Shown: piece by piece, positions 47,453 through 58,718 of the stretch
How positions within the stretch are numbered: the stretch's first letter is position 1
How the letters are laid out: each line of letters starts with the position of its first letter
DNA from: Asterias amurensis
Taxonomy: Eukaryota; Echinodermata; Asteroidea; Forcipulatida; Asteriidae
Direction of reading: 5' to 3'
Assembly: GCF_032118995.1 (NCBI RefSeq)
Contig: NC_092650.1
Location: forward strand, 26,591,501 to 26,655,500
Length of the DNA stretch: 64,000 nucleotides
Position numbers and translations under genes: made by a program
Notes under the pieces: model-generated
What the model was told of the DNA's origin: nothing
Databases searched by the model: none
Seen by the model: the letters and a program-made list of their open reading frames with translations, nothing else

Positions 47453-47952
47453 ATGGATCCCGACACAGATTCAGATGAATCTACCGGTCCATCAGTCGAC
47501 GACCAAGAACACAAACAGTCGGGAACCCGACGCGTTCCTCCTTTTAGCCGCAAAACCGGTTCATTGGGTCCAGAAACAAGACATGAACGATCCCTTAACG
47601 ACAAAGTGTCTCGAGGTGTTTTTGGCGGACAGTCCTACAGGAATAACAGGAATAACTTAACGTGGACTCGATCAAGTAATCACAGCGCTGCTCCGGCTGC
47701 TGGCTCCTGGAGGAACATCAACAAGGAAGCAAGTGGAGGTGCTCGGCCCAAGGAAAGCAATACGTCTTGGAGGAGAAACAACTTAGAGAAAGAAGATGCC
47801 TCAAAGACTCAAATAGGCCGTCAGGAAACGCTAAACTGGCGACGTGGTAATAGAGCAGAGCGTCAGGGAGAAGGGACAACGGAACAGCCAAGGGCCACTT
47901 CTACGGTCAGTCGTGACTTCTTCAGACGGCCAGGTAAACCGATGAACAGCAG
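47453..47952 (+). CDS. ZNFX1: ZNFX1-like protein, gene B, first coding exon
   Basis: ATG at 47453 opens MDPDTDSDESTGPSVDDQEH and ends at AGCAG|GTAAGT after 166 codons plus two bases. With the exon at 48214 the frame continues (junction Ser). The chain is Arg/Asn/Ser/Gly-rich with spaced Trp-Arg motifs (WTRSS, SWRN, SWRR, NWRRGN), probably disordered. It aligns along its length with gene A exon 1, and the second half (from LTWTRSSNHSAAPAAGSWRN) is much better conserved than the first. An acceptor-like ttctatag ends two bases before the ATG, as in gene A. Confidence 0.88.
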
Positions 47953-48213
47953 GTAAGTTCATAATAGAAACATTTATCAACCTAGTCATTTATTTTTAGT
48001 ATTGCAAACAAAATAATACTCCGTTATCAAAGAAATGCATTTCAAGCGAGCAAACGTTTGAAAGAAATGTTGTTGCCTATTTTCGACAACTAGCTGAAAG
48101 TGCTATATTAACATTAATATTTTACCATTCAAATACTAGGGCAGAATCTTCATCAAACAAAACAAATATCCGTAAGCAAATTCAATATTCGAAAAATGTT
48201 TTTATTGTTTCAG
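47953..48213 (+). other. Intron of ZNFX1-like gene B
   Basis: 261-bp phase-2 intron (GTAAGT … TTTCAG), AT-rich, without repeats. Homologous in position and phase to the larger gene A intron. Confidence 0.9.
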
Positions 48214-51200
48214 TTCCAGTGGTGCAACAACCTCGAGCCCGAACAGTCCTCCAACCCCTGTAGAAGAAACTAAATGGCGTCGAGGACAGAGCGACTTTTG
48301 TTCGGGTTCAGGGAAATACACAGGTCAAGTTCAAGTAAAGCAGACCCCCAAGACGCCCTCAATGTCAGAGGAAGAACTCAAGACACTGCTGACGGCCAGT
48401 CCACAAGAAGTTCTCTCCAAGCTTCTGAGCAGAAAACACGAATGGTTGGCACTTTTAAATCTAGACTCATTCAATGGTAATATAATGACGTTAATACTCC
48501 GTGTTTTGTCGTGTATTTGTGATTTAAGTGTAGATCCAAAAGTAAAGCAAGATGTTTATATGGTATTCAGTATGATAGAGTCTGAAGGGTTTCTCAGTAA
48601 ACATTTGACGAGATACTTAGTAGGTTTGTCCACACAAAACCCACACGATCATGACAGTGGACATGGTGCAACCCTTGCAAACAACATCAGATTGATTTTT
48701 AAATTACTGAAAGTATTCCTTGAACACAAGCCAATTATTTGTGGTGAAATGGGCGTGGTTCTGATTCTTCTCGAGAAGGCTGTTTCCCTGGTAGATTGTA
48801 CTGACATCGATCACGAAGGTCAGAATTACATGATCCAGGTACAGAAATTGAAGAAGTGCTATCATTCTGTCGCCGAGTCAGGTCAAACAAAACAAAAAAT
48901 AGAGAACAAGCCACAAGTTAACTTCAGAGATATCAAAATATTCCCTACCAACTCAGAGATTTGGGAACCAACAAAGCCATTCTTACGAAAGAACATCATA
49001 AAGGGAAGGTATCAAGATGTGGAGCATTATCTTGATGTGCAGTTTAGGTTGCTGAGAGAGGACTTTGTGGCACCGCTACGGGAAGGTATCATAGAGTTTC
49101 TCTCTGTGACAAACAGTCGCCATCAAGATATTCGGGTGTACCGCAATGTCACCATTCAAAGTAAGAAGATGGGGAGACGTAGTCTTCAGTACACCCTGGA
49201 GTTTGATGTCAAGAGTCTCAGACGGATCAACTGGGAAAACCGTTTGATATACGGTTCATTTGTCTGTCTTTCAAAAGACAACTTCAAGAGCTTGTTATGT
49301 GCGTTTGTGGCAGATAGGAAAACGGAGGACTTGGAAAAAGGTCTTGTTGATGTTTGTTTTCTTACCGAGTCTAGTAACACGCCTACCGGTACCTTTGTCA
49401 TGGTTGAATCAGTTGCTTTCTTTGAAGCCTATCGACATGTCTTACTAGGGCTACAACGGATGAATAGCGACAATTTCCCTTTTGAAAGGTACATTGTGAA
49501 TGTTTCATCTAATGTTAGGTCACCTAAGTATCTGAGCGAAGACTACTCTGATGTGTATGACCTACGACCATTGGTTGTTGAAACTGATCAGGTCTTTCAA
49601 GATGAGGGTCTGACTGAAACCTTTATAAATGCAGCCTTCGTGTCGATTTTAGATCCACAAAGTTGGCCGACTGCAGAGGCCTTACATCTTGATGAGTCAC
49701 AGAAGGCAGCTGTGCAGGCAGCGTTGACGAAGGAGTTTGCCATCATCCAAGGTCCACCAGGAACGGGGAAGACTTACATTGGTCTCAAGATCATCGAAAT
49801 ACTTCTGTACAATACACCTACAACTCCAGATGCGTCTCCAATTCTTGTGGTGTGCTACACAAACCATGCTCTGGATCAGTTTCTGGAGGGAATTCTAAAC
49901 TTTGGTGAGGAGAACCTAGTTCGTGTTGGAGGCCGAAGCAAAAGTGAAGTGCTTGAGTCTCGAAATCTGTCCTATCTAAAACGACATCTAGATCGCTCTT
50001 CTAAGAGCATGCAGCACAGGGAAGTACTTGGAGAAACCGAAGCGAGTTTACACGAAACAAAATCAGCAATTCATTGTACACTTCTAAAAGTGGCTTTTGC
50101 TAAAACGATCATAATTCAAGTCGAGAAGCTAAACACTGTCATGAGCGACAAACATCAACAAAGTTTTCAAAAGAATAAGAAGAGACCTGAGGATCCAACA
50201 ACAAACCTTCTGAACTGGCTAAGTGTGGTTGATATCGATCATGAAAGTGATAGCTCAGATTCAAATGAAGAAAAAGATGAACTTATTGACGTAGAGGATG
50301 AAAGTGCACGGATACAACATGAACGCCGAATCGATGATGAAGATGACTCGAGAGTTTCCGAAGAACAGCGAAAGCAAAATGAGCTTTCTGTATTGAGACA
50401 AAATGCAGCGTACAGCACTGAATGTAAGAAACGCTGTGGTTCAAATCTGGAGACCACCCCGAAAGAAGAACTTAAGAAGGACGAGATGATGTCTGATAGA
50501 GAAGCTTCTAGAGTCACAAATGTATGGAGTCTGACGTTAAGCGATCGTTGGCGGCTTTACAGACTCTGGGTTAAGAAGTACATTGAAGAGCAGGAGGAGA
50601 TGCTGACGGATTACCGCATAAGTTATGACAGCCTTTCAAAGGAATATGAAGCTATAAAGGCGAGCGTAGATTTAGAAGTTCTCTCAAAGGCAAGAGTGAT
50701 TGGAATGACGACAACAGGTGCGGCCAGATGTCAGTCGATGTTACAGCTTCTTGGTCCTCGTATTGTGATAGCGGAAGAGGCTGCTGAAGTTCTTGAAGCT
50801 CATATAATCACCGCTCTGACTGCAAAATGTCAACATCTCATTCTGATTGGAGATCATCAGCAGCTGAAACCAAACCCAACAGTCTATCGCCTGGCCAAGG
50901 GCTTCAACTTGGATACTTCTTTGTTTGAACGAATGGTCAACAACGGCGTGCCTTGTCAAACACTGACAAATCAGCATCGTATGCGTCCCGAAATCTCAAA
51001 ACTCATGAAGAAACATTTTTATAAGAATCTTCATGATGACGAATCAGTGAAGGATTTCGAGAACATCAAAGGAGTGGCACATAACATCTTTTTCATTGAT
51101 CACAATCAGTTTGAAGATAAAACAGGCCACGAAGACAAAACAAAATCCAACCAGTATGAAGCCGAGGTCCTTGTTGAATTGTGTAGGTACTTGTTACATC

Positions 51201-54187
51201 AAGGATACCGGCCCACACAGATTACCATTCTAACCACTTACTCAGGGCAACTCCCCAGCTTCAACAAACGTATGGATAAGGACACCTTCGAGGGAGTTCG
51301 GGTGTCTGTGGTTGACAATTTCCAGGGAGAAGAAAATGACATCATACTTTTGTCTTTGGTTCGAAGCAACGAAGAGGGCTCCATCGGGTTCCTGAAGACC
51401 TCAAACCGTGTTTGTGTGGCCTTGTCTAGAGCTCGCATGGGTTTCTACTGTATTGGCAACGCCAACATCCTGAGAAAGTCTTCTATCTGGAGTGGCATAC
51501 TAAGAACCCTTGAAGATGATAAAAATATCAGCTCCTCGCTTCCATTGGTTTGCCAGAATCATGCAGTAGTAACAACGGTAGCTTCGGCCAGAGATTTCAA
51601 GGAGAAGGTTCAAGACGGAGGTTGTGGCGAGCCATGTGGATACAGGCTTCCATGTAATCACATATGCAAATTACACTGCCATCCCTTTGATTTATACCAC
51701 GAAAAGTACGAATGTAAAGAGCCCTGTTCAAAAATGTGTCGAAGGAAACACATGTGTCCTCTAAAATGCCACTTAAAATGCGAACCGTGCTCGAGAAATC
51801 TACAGAAACTGATGCCAAAGTGTTGTCATGTTAATCAGGTTGAATGTGAGATGTTTGACTCAGTTACTTGTACCGAACCATGTCCTAGATCACTGCAATG
51901 TGGCCATCCATGTGAGAATGCGTGCGGAGATTCGTGTCCTACTTGTAATGTCGAGGTTTCTAAATCGATGCCAGAGTGTGGTCATGTTATCCAGGTTCAA
52001 TGTAGTCGGTTTGAGTCAATCACTTGTACAGAACCATGTCCTAGAACACTGTCATGTGGACATGCATGTAAAAGGGCGTGTGGTGCTGAATGCACTACTT
52101 ACTGTACTGTCAAGGTCTCTAAACACGTTACCAAGTGTGGCCATGACGTCCTGATGGATTGTGCTAAGAACCCCGACTCCACGCCGCGTCATCTATGTGA
52201 GAAGTTATTGGAATGTGGCCATCGTTGCTCTCGGTACTGCGGTATGTACTGTACAAGGGAAAAATTAGATGACGCCAAGATTATGCAGCATGTGCAGTAC
52301 AACAGTTTTGAAGCATTTTGCAAAGAGAAGTGTGAGCGGTCATTACCTTGCGGCCATCCCTGTCCTAATAATTGTGGCGAACCCTGCCCAAAGGAAACAG
52401 TGGACCCAACCTATGGTGAAAACATAAAGCGTCACAAAAAAGTTCATGGTCGTTATGTTGTCATCAAACTGTTTATGGTGTGTACCCAAATCACAAATAA
52501 AAAGCTTACTGGGTGTGATCATACTGTAGCAGTGCCATGTCATGCTGATACTGCGTCATTAACTTGCAAAGAGACCTGCAACAAAGAGTTATCATGTGGT
52601 CATCGATGCAAAGACAAATGTGGCGTCCCCTGCAAATGCAAACTGAGAGTCAACAGAAAGCTGCCATCTTGTGAACATTCTGCTCGGCTCCCTTGCTACC
52701 AAGATGTCAACTCCTATCAATGTGTGAAGAAATGTCAGAAAATGTTACCATGTGGCCATTCATGTTCCAATAAATGTTGTGAACCCTGCCCGGCGGATGG
52801 CGAAGACGACCCAACAGAGAGCACTCGAAAGAAGAACGAAACTTACTGTGACTGGGATGATGATGGCAACAGCTCGTCTGAACAAGATGACATCTATGTC
52901 AGAAAATGCCAACAGTTTGTGAACAAAAAGATACCTTTTTGCGGTCACGTCATAGAAAGTCCATGCTATAAAAGCGTTGAATCACTGGTATGCCCGAAGC
53001 CCTGTGAGAAGATTCTTTCATGTGGTCATCAATGCGAGAACAAATGTGGGGAGCCGTGTCCGAACGAAGAATGTACATCCAGTGACGATGAAGAGGAAAT
53101 GAATGAAAACGAATTTGTAAAACAGAAATGTCAAGTCACCGTATACAAGCAGCTACCTGAGTGTTTCCATTTTATGAATCTTCCGTGCTACAAGAAAGCT
53201 GGGTCCGCTGAATGTTCAAATCCATGTGAGAAGATAATGAAGTGTGGTCATAAATGCCCAAATGAATGTGGTGAGACGTGTCTTGGGTCAGAACAGTGTG
53301 ACGAGTGTGTGGAAAAGACCCTTCCGCCATGCGGTCATGTTATCAAATTGCCATGCTGGGAAGCATCTGATTGTACAGCTATCACTAGTTGCCAGGAACC
53401 GTGCATTCATGTACTTCGTTGTGGTCACAAATGTCCCGGTTCATGTGGTTCGTGCACAGGACCTGGTAGAACACATACATTCTGCAATAAAAATTGTGGC
53501 GCTCTTCTTCTTTGTGGACATAGGTGCTCAGAATTGTGCGGACATGACGTCTGTTCAACTCACAAATTTTGCAACAAGTCGCCAAGGGGATTTCCTCAAA
53601 TATCTACGCAGAGTCTCAAATGTAAGCATCAGCGCAAAACACATACCACTTCCTGTAACCTTCCATGCATCCAAAGACTTCGTTGCAATCATTTCTGTCT
53701 TGGTGTTTGTGGTGAACCCTGTCCACCTGTTTGTCGTATCTGTCACAAACAGTTTATCGCTGACAAATATCCTCCGGGACCCATCCGTCCGAAGGAAACG
53801 TTCATATACCTTGAAGACTGTAGACATCTTTGTGAAACACAGTTTCTTGATGAAATGTTTGCAGGTTTCCAGACCTCTGGAACAGGCTGTGTGCAGATCC
53901 AACCAGCCCTGTGCCCTAAATGCCAGACACCAATCCGTACATGTCCACGTTATGAAGACGTCCTTCAGACAATCAGAGAGTCAGTGGATATAGCCAGAGA
54001 GAAATGTAACGAAGACCGATTTGTTAAGCTTTCTTTTGCTGTTGGTGGGTGGATGAGGTGTCCGGAAGGTCATGTGTTCTGTCAAGACAAAGCATCAGAT
54101 GATTTAGAAGATTGCGTACTTTGCCCTGATTGCTTTTCTGACTGTCAATCAGAATCTTCAAGTGATGACATGGAATACTTTGAATGA
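48214..54187 (+). CDS. ZNFX1: ZNFX1-like protein, gene B, main coding exon (SF1 helicase with NFX1 zinc fingers)
   Basis: With exon 1 this gives a 2157-aa protein. The domain order equals gene A: ARM-like helices (about 217-340), SF1 helicase with Walker A GPPGTGKT at 680, AEEAAE (motif II) at 1021, GDHQQLKP, QHRMRPE, DNFQGEEND and ALSRAR (about 1237), an acidic linker inside the helicase, twelve NFX1-type CGHxC modules (about 1303-2006) and the C-terminal GGWMRCPEGH finger near 2111. Compared with A it lacks about 64 residues after ADGEDDPTESTRK (near 1705) and about 28 near 1872, both in frame within the zinc-finger array. One module has CCH in place of CGH (MPKCCHVNQ). Likely role, by family: RNA helicase in antiviral or small-RNA pathways. 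Antisense frames are shadows. The frame is intact, so this is not a pseudogene. Confidence 0.95.
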
Positions 54188-54384
54188 GAACGAATACCGA
54201 CACCATGGGAAGCAGATGTTTTAAAGCCTCAGTGGAATGGCAGGACTGTATTTAGGAAGTTCTCAGTAACAAATCAAACGCTAAATATCGGAGACTTGGA
54301 AACATTGGGTTACTATTTGTGGCGTATACTTTCTTTCTCACTATTGCATTTATTTAGATTTTGATAGCCGTTAAACTCATCAAT
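54188..54384 (+). other. Gene B 3' flank, homologous to gene A 3' flank
   Basis: Bases 54188-54250 align with the sequence beyond the gene A stop (caccatgggaagca…, gtggaatggcaggactg). TTAA at 54221-54224 is the empty counterpart of the MITE at 27708-27993. No AATAAA was seen close by. Confidence 0.85.
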
Positions 54385-54557
54385 AGACCTTATGCATTGA
54401 CGTCATCCAGCCGCCATCTTAGAGGTAAAACGGTGACGAAACAATCGAAACGCACAGATTTGTACGCGCGGCGCACAGAATTGGCCAATGAACAACCTCC
54501 TTTTGACCTCTATAGGCGAGGGCAATCTACTGAAATGACGTCAAGTGAATGAGGTCT
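54385..54557. mobile_element. MITE of the AGACCTT family
   Basis: Ends atAGACCTTATGCATTGACG and the complementary TTCACTTGACG read from the right, closing AGGTCTat. AT flanks on both sides. A TGACGTCA palindrome is present near each end (54397-54404 and 54536-54543). Same terminal motif as the element nested at 26470. Its internal frame is not a gene. Confidence 0.8.
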
Positions 54558-55084
54558 ATGAAGGATGATTTTATGTTGTTATTTAGCTCAGATCTTGAGC
54601 TCTTTTCTATAGTTAAGATTAACGTAATTGGTTCAAATAAGGTTAGCCTTCATCTTGATTTAAATATAATTAATAGCTCTAACTGGAGCAACACTCAATG
54701 CGAAAGTAGAGAGTGGGGCACTAATCGCAATGTAAAGGTAACGCGTGGTATGGTTGTACAACGAAGGTCATATACATTATGTAAATAATGTTATTGTTAC
54801 ATTGGCTATTCATCGTAAGATCACTTTGCAAAAATAGGTATTATACAATACAAGAACTTGTATCGAGAAGTTATAGGTGAAACTTTTGCATTATTTGTTT
54901 ACAAAACAAGGACATTTTTAAAAGTTTAACACAACATCGAAAGGATTACCCATTAGTCTATTGAACTGATTAAAGAGAAAACTAATACCTACGGAAATAG
55001 CTTTGTAAGTAGGCCCACAGTGTCTTTATTTTTCTTTGATGACATTCCAAGTCTGTAAATACTAATCATTTTAAAGTGTATGCT
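54558..55084. other. Spacer without a recognised gene
   Basis: AT-rich; an ATTAAA near 54968 is a possible polyadenylation signal for gene B. Nothing else. Confidence 0.4.
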
Positions 55085-55835
55085 TTGTGTAAACCTTAAT
55101 GTCAGCCTCTTTAGTCGCCATCCAATTCAAAACCTCTCACGCCTTTTGGCACAAAATCCTCTCACCTCGATTACTGCAACAGTCTCTACATTAATCATCC
55201 TCAAGCCAACATTGCTCCCCTCCAACGAATACTGAACTTAGCTGTTCGTCTGGTTTCTCGCACAAATAAGTCTGATCACGTCACTCCCTATCTGCGCTGT
55301 TTAATACACTGGCTCACTTACTCACTCACTCAGTCGACCCAAGTTATCTCGTAGCCTCATGTTTGAGTCGGGCTCGATTTGTGACACGCCACGCAACTCT
55401 ATCCTGCATACAACTGATTAACTCTTCCTTGTTGTTAACCCAAAGCCCCTAAATATATCTCAGAATTACTTAATCCCAAAAAAACAACCTACGTCTCGTA
55501 CTGGAATTCAATACTGGTCCCCTGCACTCGCTAATAGTAAAGCGCGCCTTCTCAAACTATTGCCACACCCACTCTCTGATGGAACAACCTTCCTATATAC
55601 ACCCGTGCCTCCACTACACTGGACTATTTAAAGATTGATCTCATAACCCACTTATTTAGATATATCTAAACTTGTCACAGTTGCATCTATTTCATCCGAC
55701 TTATAATTGTCTTTTTTTTTGTTATCGTACACTTTATGGTATTTACTTAGTGTATTTAATTGCTTTTATGTTTACGCGCTTAGAAACCCTGTATTTGTAT
55801 TAAGCGCCATATAAATGCATGTTATTATTAGAAGT
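55085..55835 (+). pseudogene. LINE relic (CR1/L2/Jockey-like reverse transcriptase C-terminal end)
   Basis: At 55166 the plus strand reads LDYCNSLYINHPQANIAPLQ followed by RILNLAVRLVSRTNKSDHVT. The LDYCNSL…LQR…NxAVRLV…DHVTP signature is the C-terminal end of reverse transcriptase in CR1/L2/Jockey-clade LINEs. A short foreign segment (cactggctcacttactcac) and frame breaks follow. Homology resumes with a frame near 55490 (SRTGIQYWSPALANSKARLL) and closes with the 3' end gcgcttagaaaccctgtatt / aagcgccatataaatg. Dead, 5'-truncated element. Confidence 0.85.
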
Positions 55836-56055
55836 ATGAAAAGAAGCGCCTTGTTATGAATAACACGAGAATAATAAGGCCTTTTTGAAAAGCAGAATAT
55901 TAGAAGAAACACATACTTTTGTACTTAAAATATTTGTTTTCATATGTAAATAGGGCACTTTGTATACAATTTACATGGAATGTAATTTCAGTTCTAATTT
56001 CAAAACATTGTCTGCTTCTTAATAAGCTATTCATAAATACCTCAGACAGTTTCGC

Positions 56056-56330
56056 TCTTCCTATTGGTGGAGAGCGCGCCACGTGGGGGTGTTCAAACGG
56101 TTAAAAATGACCGGCAGGAGCTCTGTTTATTACCGGTTGTTTTCGGATACTACGCGCAAGGCTTGGTGCAAGACGTTTCTTGTTACGGGGATGCGGGCGC
56201 TGTCGGTGAATTGGCCGCGCTGTGTGTGAAAGGAAAACGAGAACGTCTTGCCCCAAGACTACACGCGCACGAACGGATCCGGAAACTGTCGTCTCAGTCA
56301 TAACAATGCAACACACGGCAAACAGAGCTT
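56056..56330. other. CpG-rich patch of unknown role
   Basis: Sharp rise in GC and CpG (gagcgcgccacgtgggg, cgcgctgtgtgtgaaaggaa, cacgcgcacgaacggatccg) within AT-rich DNA. Overlapping frames on both strands (79 and 71 codons) have no known domain. Could be a promoter or first exon of a gene to the right, or a transposon piece. Confidence 0.3.
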
Positions 56331-56402
56331 AAGCACGTCGGAAACGGATGTTTTACAGAGTTTCTTTATTACGCCTTTTTAACCAAAAAGGCATTTATGA
56401 TT

Positions 56403-56550
56403 GGGAATAAAAGAGTAGTGACTTGTTCTTAAACGGCCGTTTAAAACCTTGCAGGGTCGTTGCCGTGCGATAAAGGCCCTCGACTTCGGCGTGGGCCTTA
56501 ATTATACGGCAGCGACACGGTTAAGAACTCGTCGCTACCCTTTTATTCCC
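56403..56550. mobile_element. 148-bp foldback MITE (family 8)
   Basis: Ends gggaataaaagagtagtgac and the complementary gtcgctacccttttattccc, with inner arms gtcgttgccgtgcgataaa / ttatacggcagcgac and a centre of ccctcgacttcggcgtgggc. Well-formed hairpin, no coding sequence. Confidence 0.85.
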
Positions 56551-56684
56551 TTAGTGTTTCATTGAATGAACCTTATAGTTTGGGTTTTCGTTTTATCGAG
56601 GGTTACAACAAAGTTTGGGTTTAGAAACATTTTAAATCGAGTTTGTAGCAATTCTTACTTTAGCAGATTTTTTTTCAGTTTTCG

Positions 56685-57306
56685 TTAAAGGAACTTTACA
56701 GAATTGGCAAGAAAATAAATCGTGAAGATCACAGATTTACATAAACTCACACGGTCTATCGAGATGGTAGAAAACATCCCTTGAAATATTTTGGTCTGAA
56801 ATGCCAAACTTGGTGAGAAATAGATACAACTAGGTTCCCGTTTGAAGTTTATCTCTCAGTGAGCGATAACAGGCAAAGTTTATCTCTCAGTGAGCGTTTT
56901 TTTGTGCATTGTTGTTTTTATTTGATGTCATGCAATGTGTAATCGGTTTTCACTTGTTTTCTTGTGACGCAGATGGCCGATCGATCTCAAACTTTTACTT
57001 ACGATCGATCGAAAACGATTTATTTGTATGGTTGATTAAAAAAAAAAGTGTTAGCACTGTATACTCAATACTTTCCCGAGTCCTGTGAAAAAATATCACA
57101 GGCATGTTACTCGGTGGGATTCGAACCCACGACCCTTGCAATTCTAGAGCAGTGTCTTACCAACTAAAAAAAAAAAAAAAAAAACTTAAAAAACTAAATT
57201 AATATTCTTTATCCCCGATGCAAATTTAACATCTATTAAATAAAAAGTGCTTACACTGCCAGCAACTGTTTTGTTAGCAAAAACCAATTCTGTATTGTTC
57301 CTTTAA
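56685..57306. mobile_element. MITE family 4, interrupted by a SINE
   Basis: TTAAAGGAACTTTACAGAAT at the left and ATTGTTCCTTTAA at the right. Homologous to 35148-35516, but with a partial internal duplication (aagtttatctctcagtgagc twice near 56850-56895) and a SINE inserted at about 57061-57243. Confidence 0.88.
57061..57243 (-). mobile_element. tRNA-derived SINE nested in a MITE
   Basis: Minus-strand head with B box gtgggttcgaatcccacc and attgcaagggtcgtgggttc, nearly the same as the SINE at 24230. The flanks aaaaagtgttagcactg (left) and aaaaagtgcttacactg (right) are a probable 17-bp target duplication with three mismatches. An oligo-A run of about 20 lies to the right of the head. Confidence 0.75.
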
Positions 57307-57563
57307 AGTTATTTAAATTATTATTAACAAACAATTATTATTAACAAACATTAGTTATACAATTTGTTTTAGAACAAACTATTTTGTATTAACTCACAAT
57401 AACATACCTTTGCAGATGCAATTTTTTTTGTCAGTCGTCATTTTAAGTCAAGTCTGTGACCTTAAGTTGTTATACATCTTTATTAAGAGTATGCCTCTTT
57501 ATTAAGTGTATCTTTATGTGTCACGAGAGGCCGCGATAATAGGCAAATGAAAAAAAAACCATA

Positions 57564-57725
57564 AGGCACTGGAAACGGTTGTTACTCAATTTATTATGAA
57601 CGAGCAACGGAGAACTGGTGTAAGTACATGTTTAATAACACATTGTGAGAAACGACTCCCTTTGAAATACAGAGTTATTTTAGAAAGAGGTATTTTCTCA
57701 ATAAAACATTTGAATCTGAGGAGGA
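57564..57725. mobile_element. MITE family 1, divergent left half
   Basis: ataaggcactggaaacggtt, then acacattgtgagaaacgact and ccctttgaaatacagagtta match the family with about 20-25 percent divergence. The right half is not present. Confidence 0.65.
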
Positions 57726-58333
57726 CTTCAGGCACGAAGCATTTTATTGGGCTCTGAAAGCACACAAAGTAATTTGTTTAACATAGGTGGTTTTAATATA
57801 TGTTAAATTTGCATCTGGTGTTACCCATACCCCGGTGTTGTTCTTTCTTTCAATGTTTTCTTGCACCTTTTACCAAAGTACCAAATGTATCCCAATGCCT
57901 TTAAAGTTGCAAAGAAAAAAACTATGTGACACCATCCGATTAACTATACACAAACGCTCACCCGTGGTACTGTTTCCAGCGGTAGACCAATTGGAGCTGT
58001 TTGCTTTTTTGTTGGGGGCGGGTGGGGGGGGGGGGGGGAGGGGGCAATATAATTTATTTTTGTATGTGGTCTGAAACATCTGATGACAAACCTATAAAAC
58101 AAACTTGGCCCTGCAACATGTCATACGTCAAGCCGTGTCGAAGACAGCTGTATAGATATGTTTGTAACACCAGTGGGAATTCGTGATAAACTCTTTTTGA
58201 CATTATTTCTCAAAAGTGCATTTCCTGGTCGATTTAACCGGTAGGGCTTATTGGTTCATTCCTTCTTATATTCAACAATTGTCACGGGTAAACCCGAAGG
58301 ACATATTATGCATGTTGCTGCCCGCTTCCCCCT
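57726..58333. other. Spacer without a recognised gene, with poly-G tract
   Basis: G-rich run with interruptions at about 58015-58045. No gene. Confidence 0.45.
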
Positions 58334-58718
58334 TTAAAGGCAGTGGACACTATTGGTAAACTCAAAATAATTATCATCATACAACCTTTCTTGATTACGA
58401 GTAATGGGGAGAGGTTGGTAGTAAAAAAACATTGTGAGAAACATCTCCCTCTGAAGTGACGTAGTTTTCGAGAAAGAAGTAAATTTCCACGAATTTGATT
58501 TCGAGACCTCAAATTCTAAAATTGAGGTCTCGAAATCAAGCATCAGAAAGCACACAACTTCGTGTGACAAGGGTGTTTTTTCTTTCATTATTATCTCGCA
58601 ACTTCGACGACCGATTGAGCTCAAATTTTCCTAGGTTTGTTATTTTATGCATATGTTGAGATACACCAACTGTGAAGACTAGTCTTTGACAATTACCAAT
58701 AGTGTCCAATGTCTTTAA
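58334..58718. mobile_element. MITE family 1, complete, hit at its right TTAA
   Basis: TTAAAGGCAGTGGACACTAT at 58334 and AGTGTCCAATGTCTTTAA ending 58718. The terminal TTAA (58715-58718) is also the left target duplication of the piggyBac-like element that follows. Confidence 0.93.

Noticed and set aside
48362..54187. Gene B starting at the internal Met at 48362
   Set aside because: Coding homology to gene A extends upstream through the spliced exon at 47453-47952.
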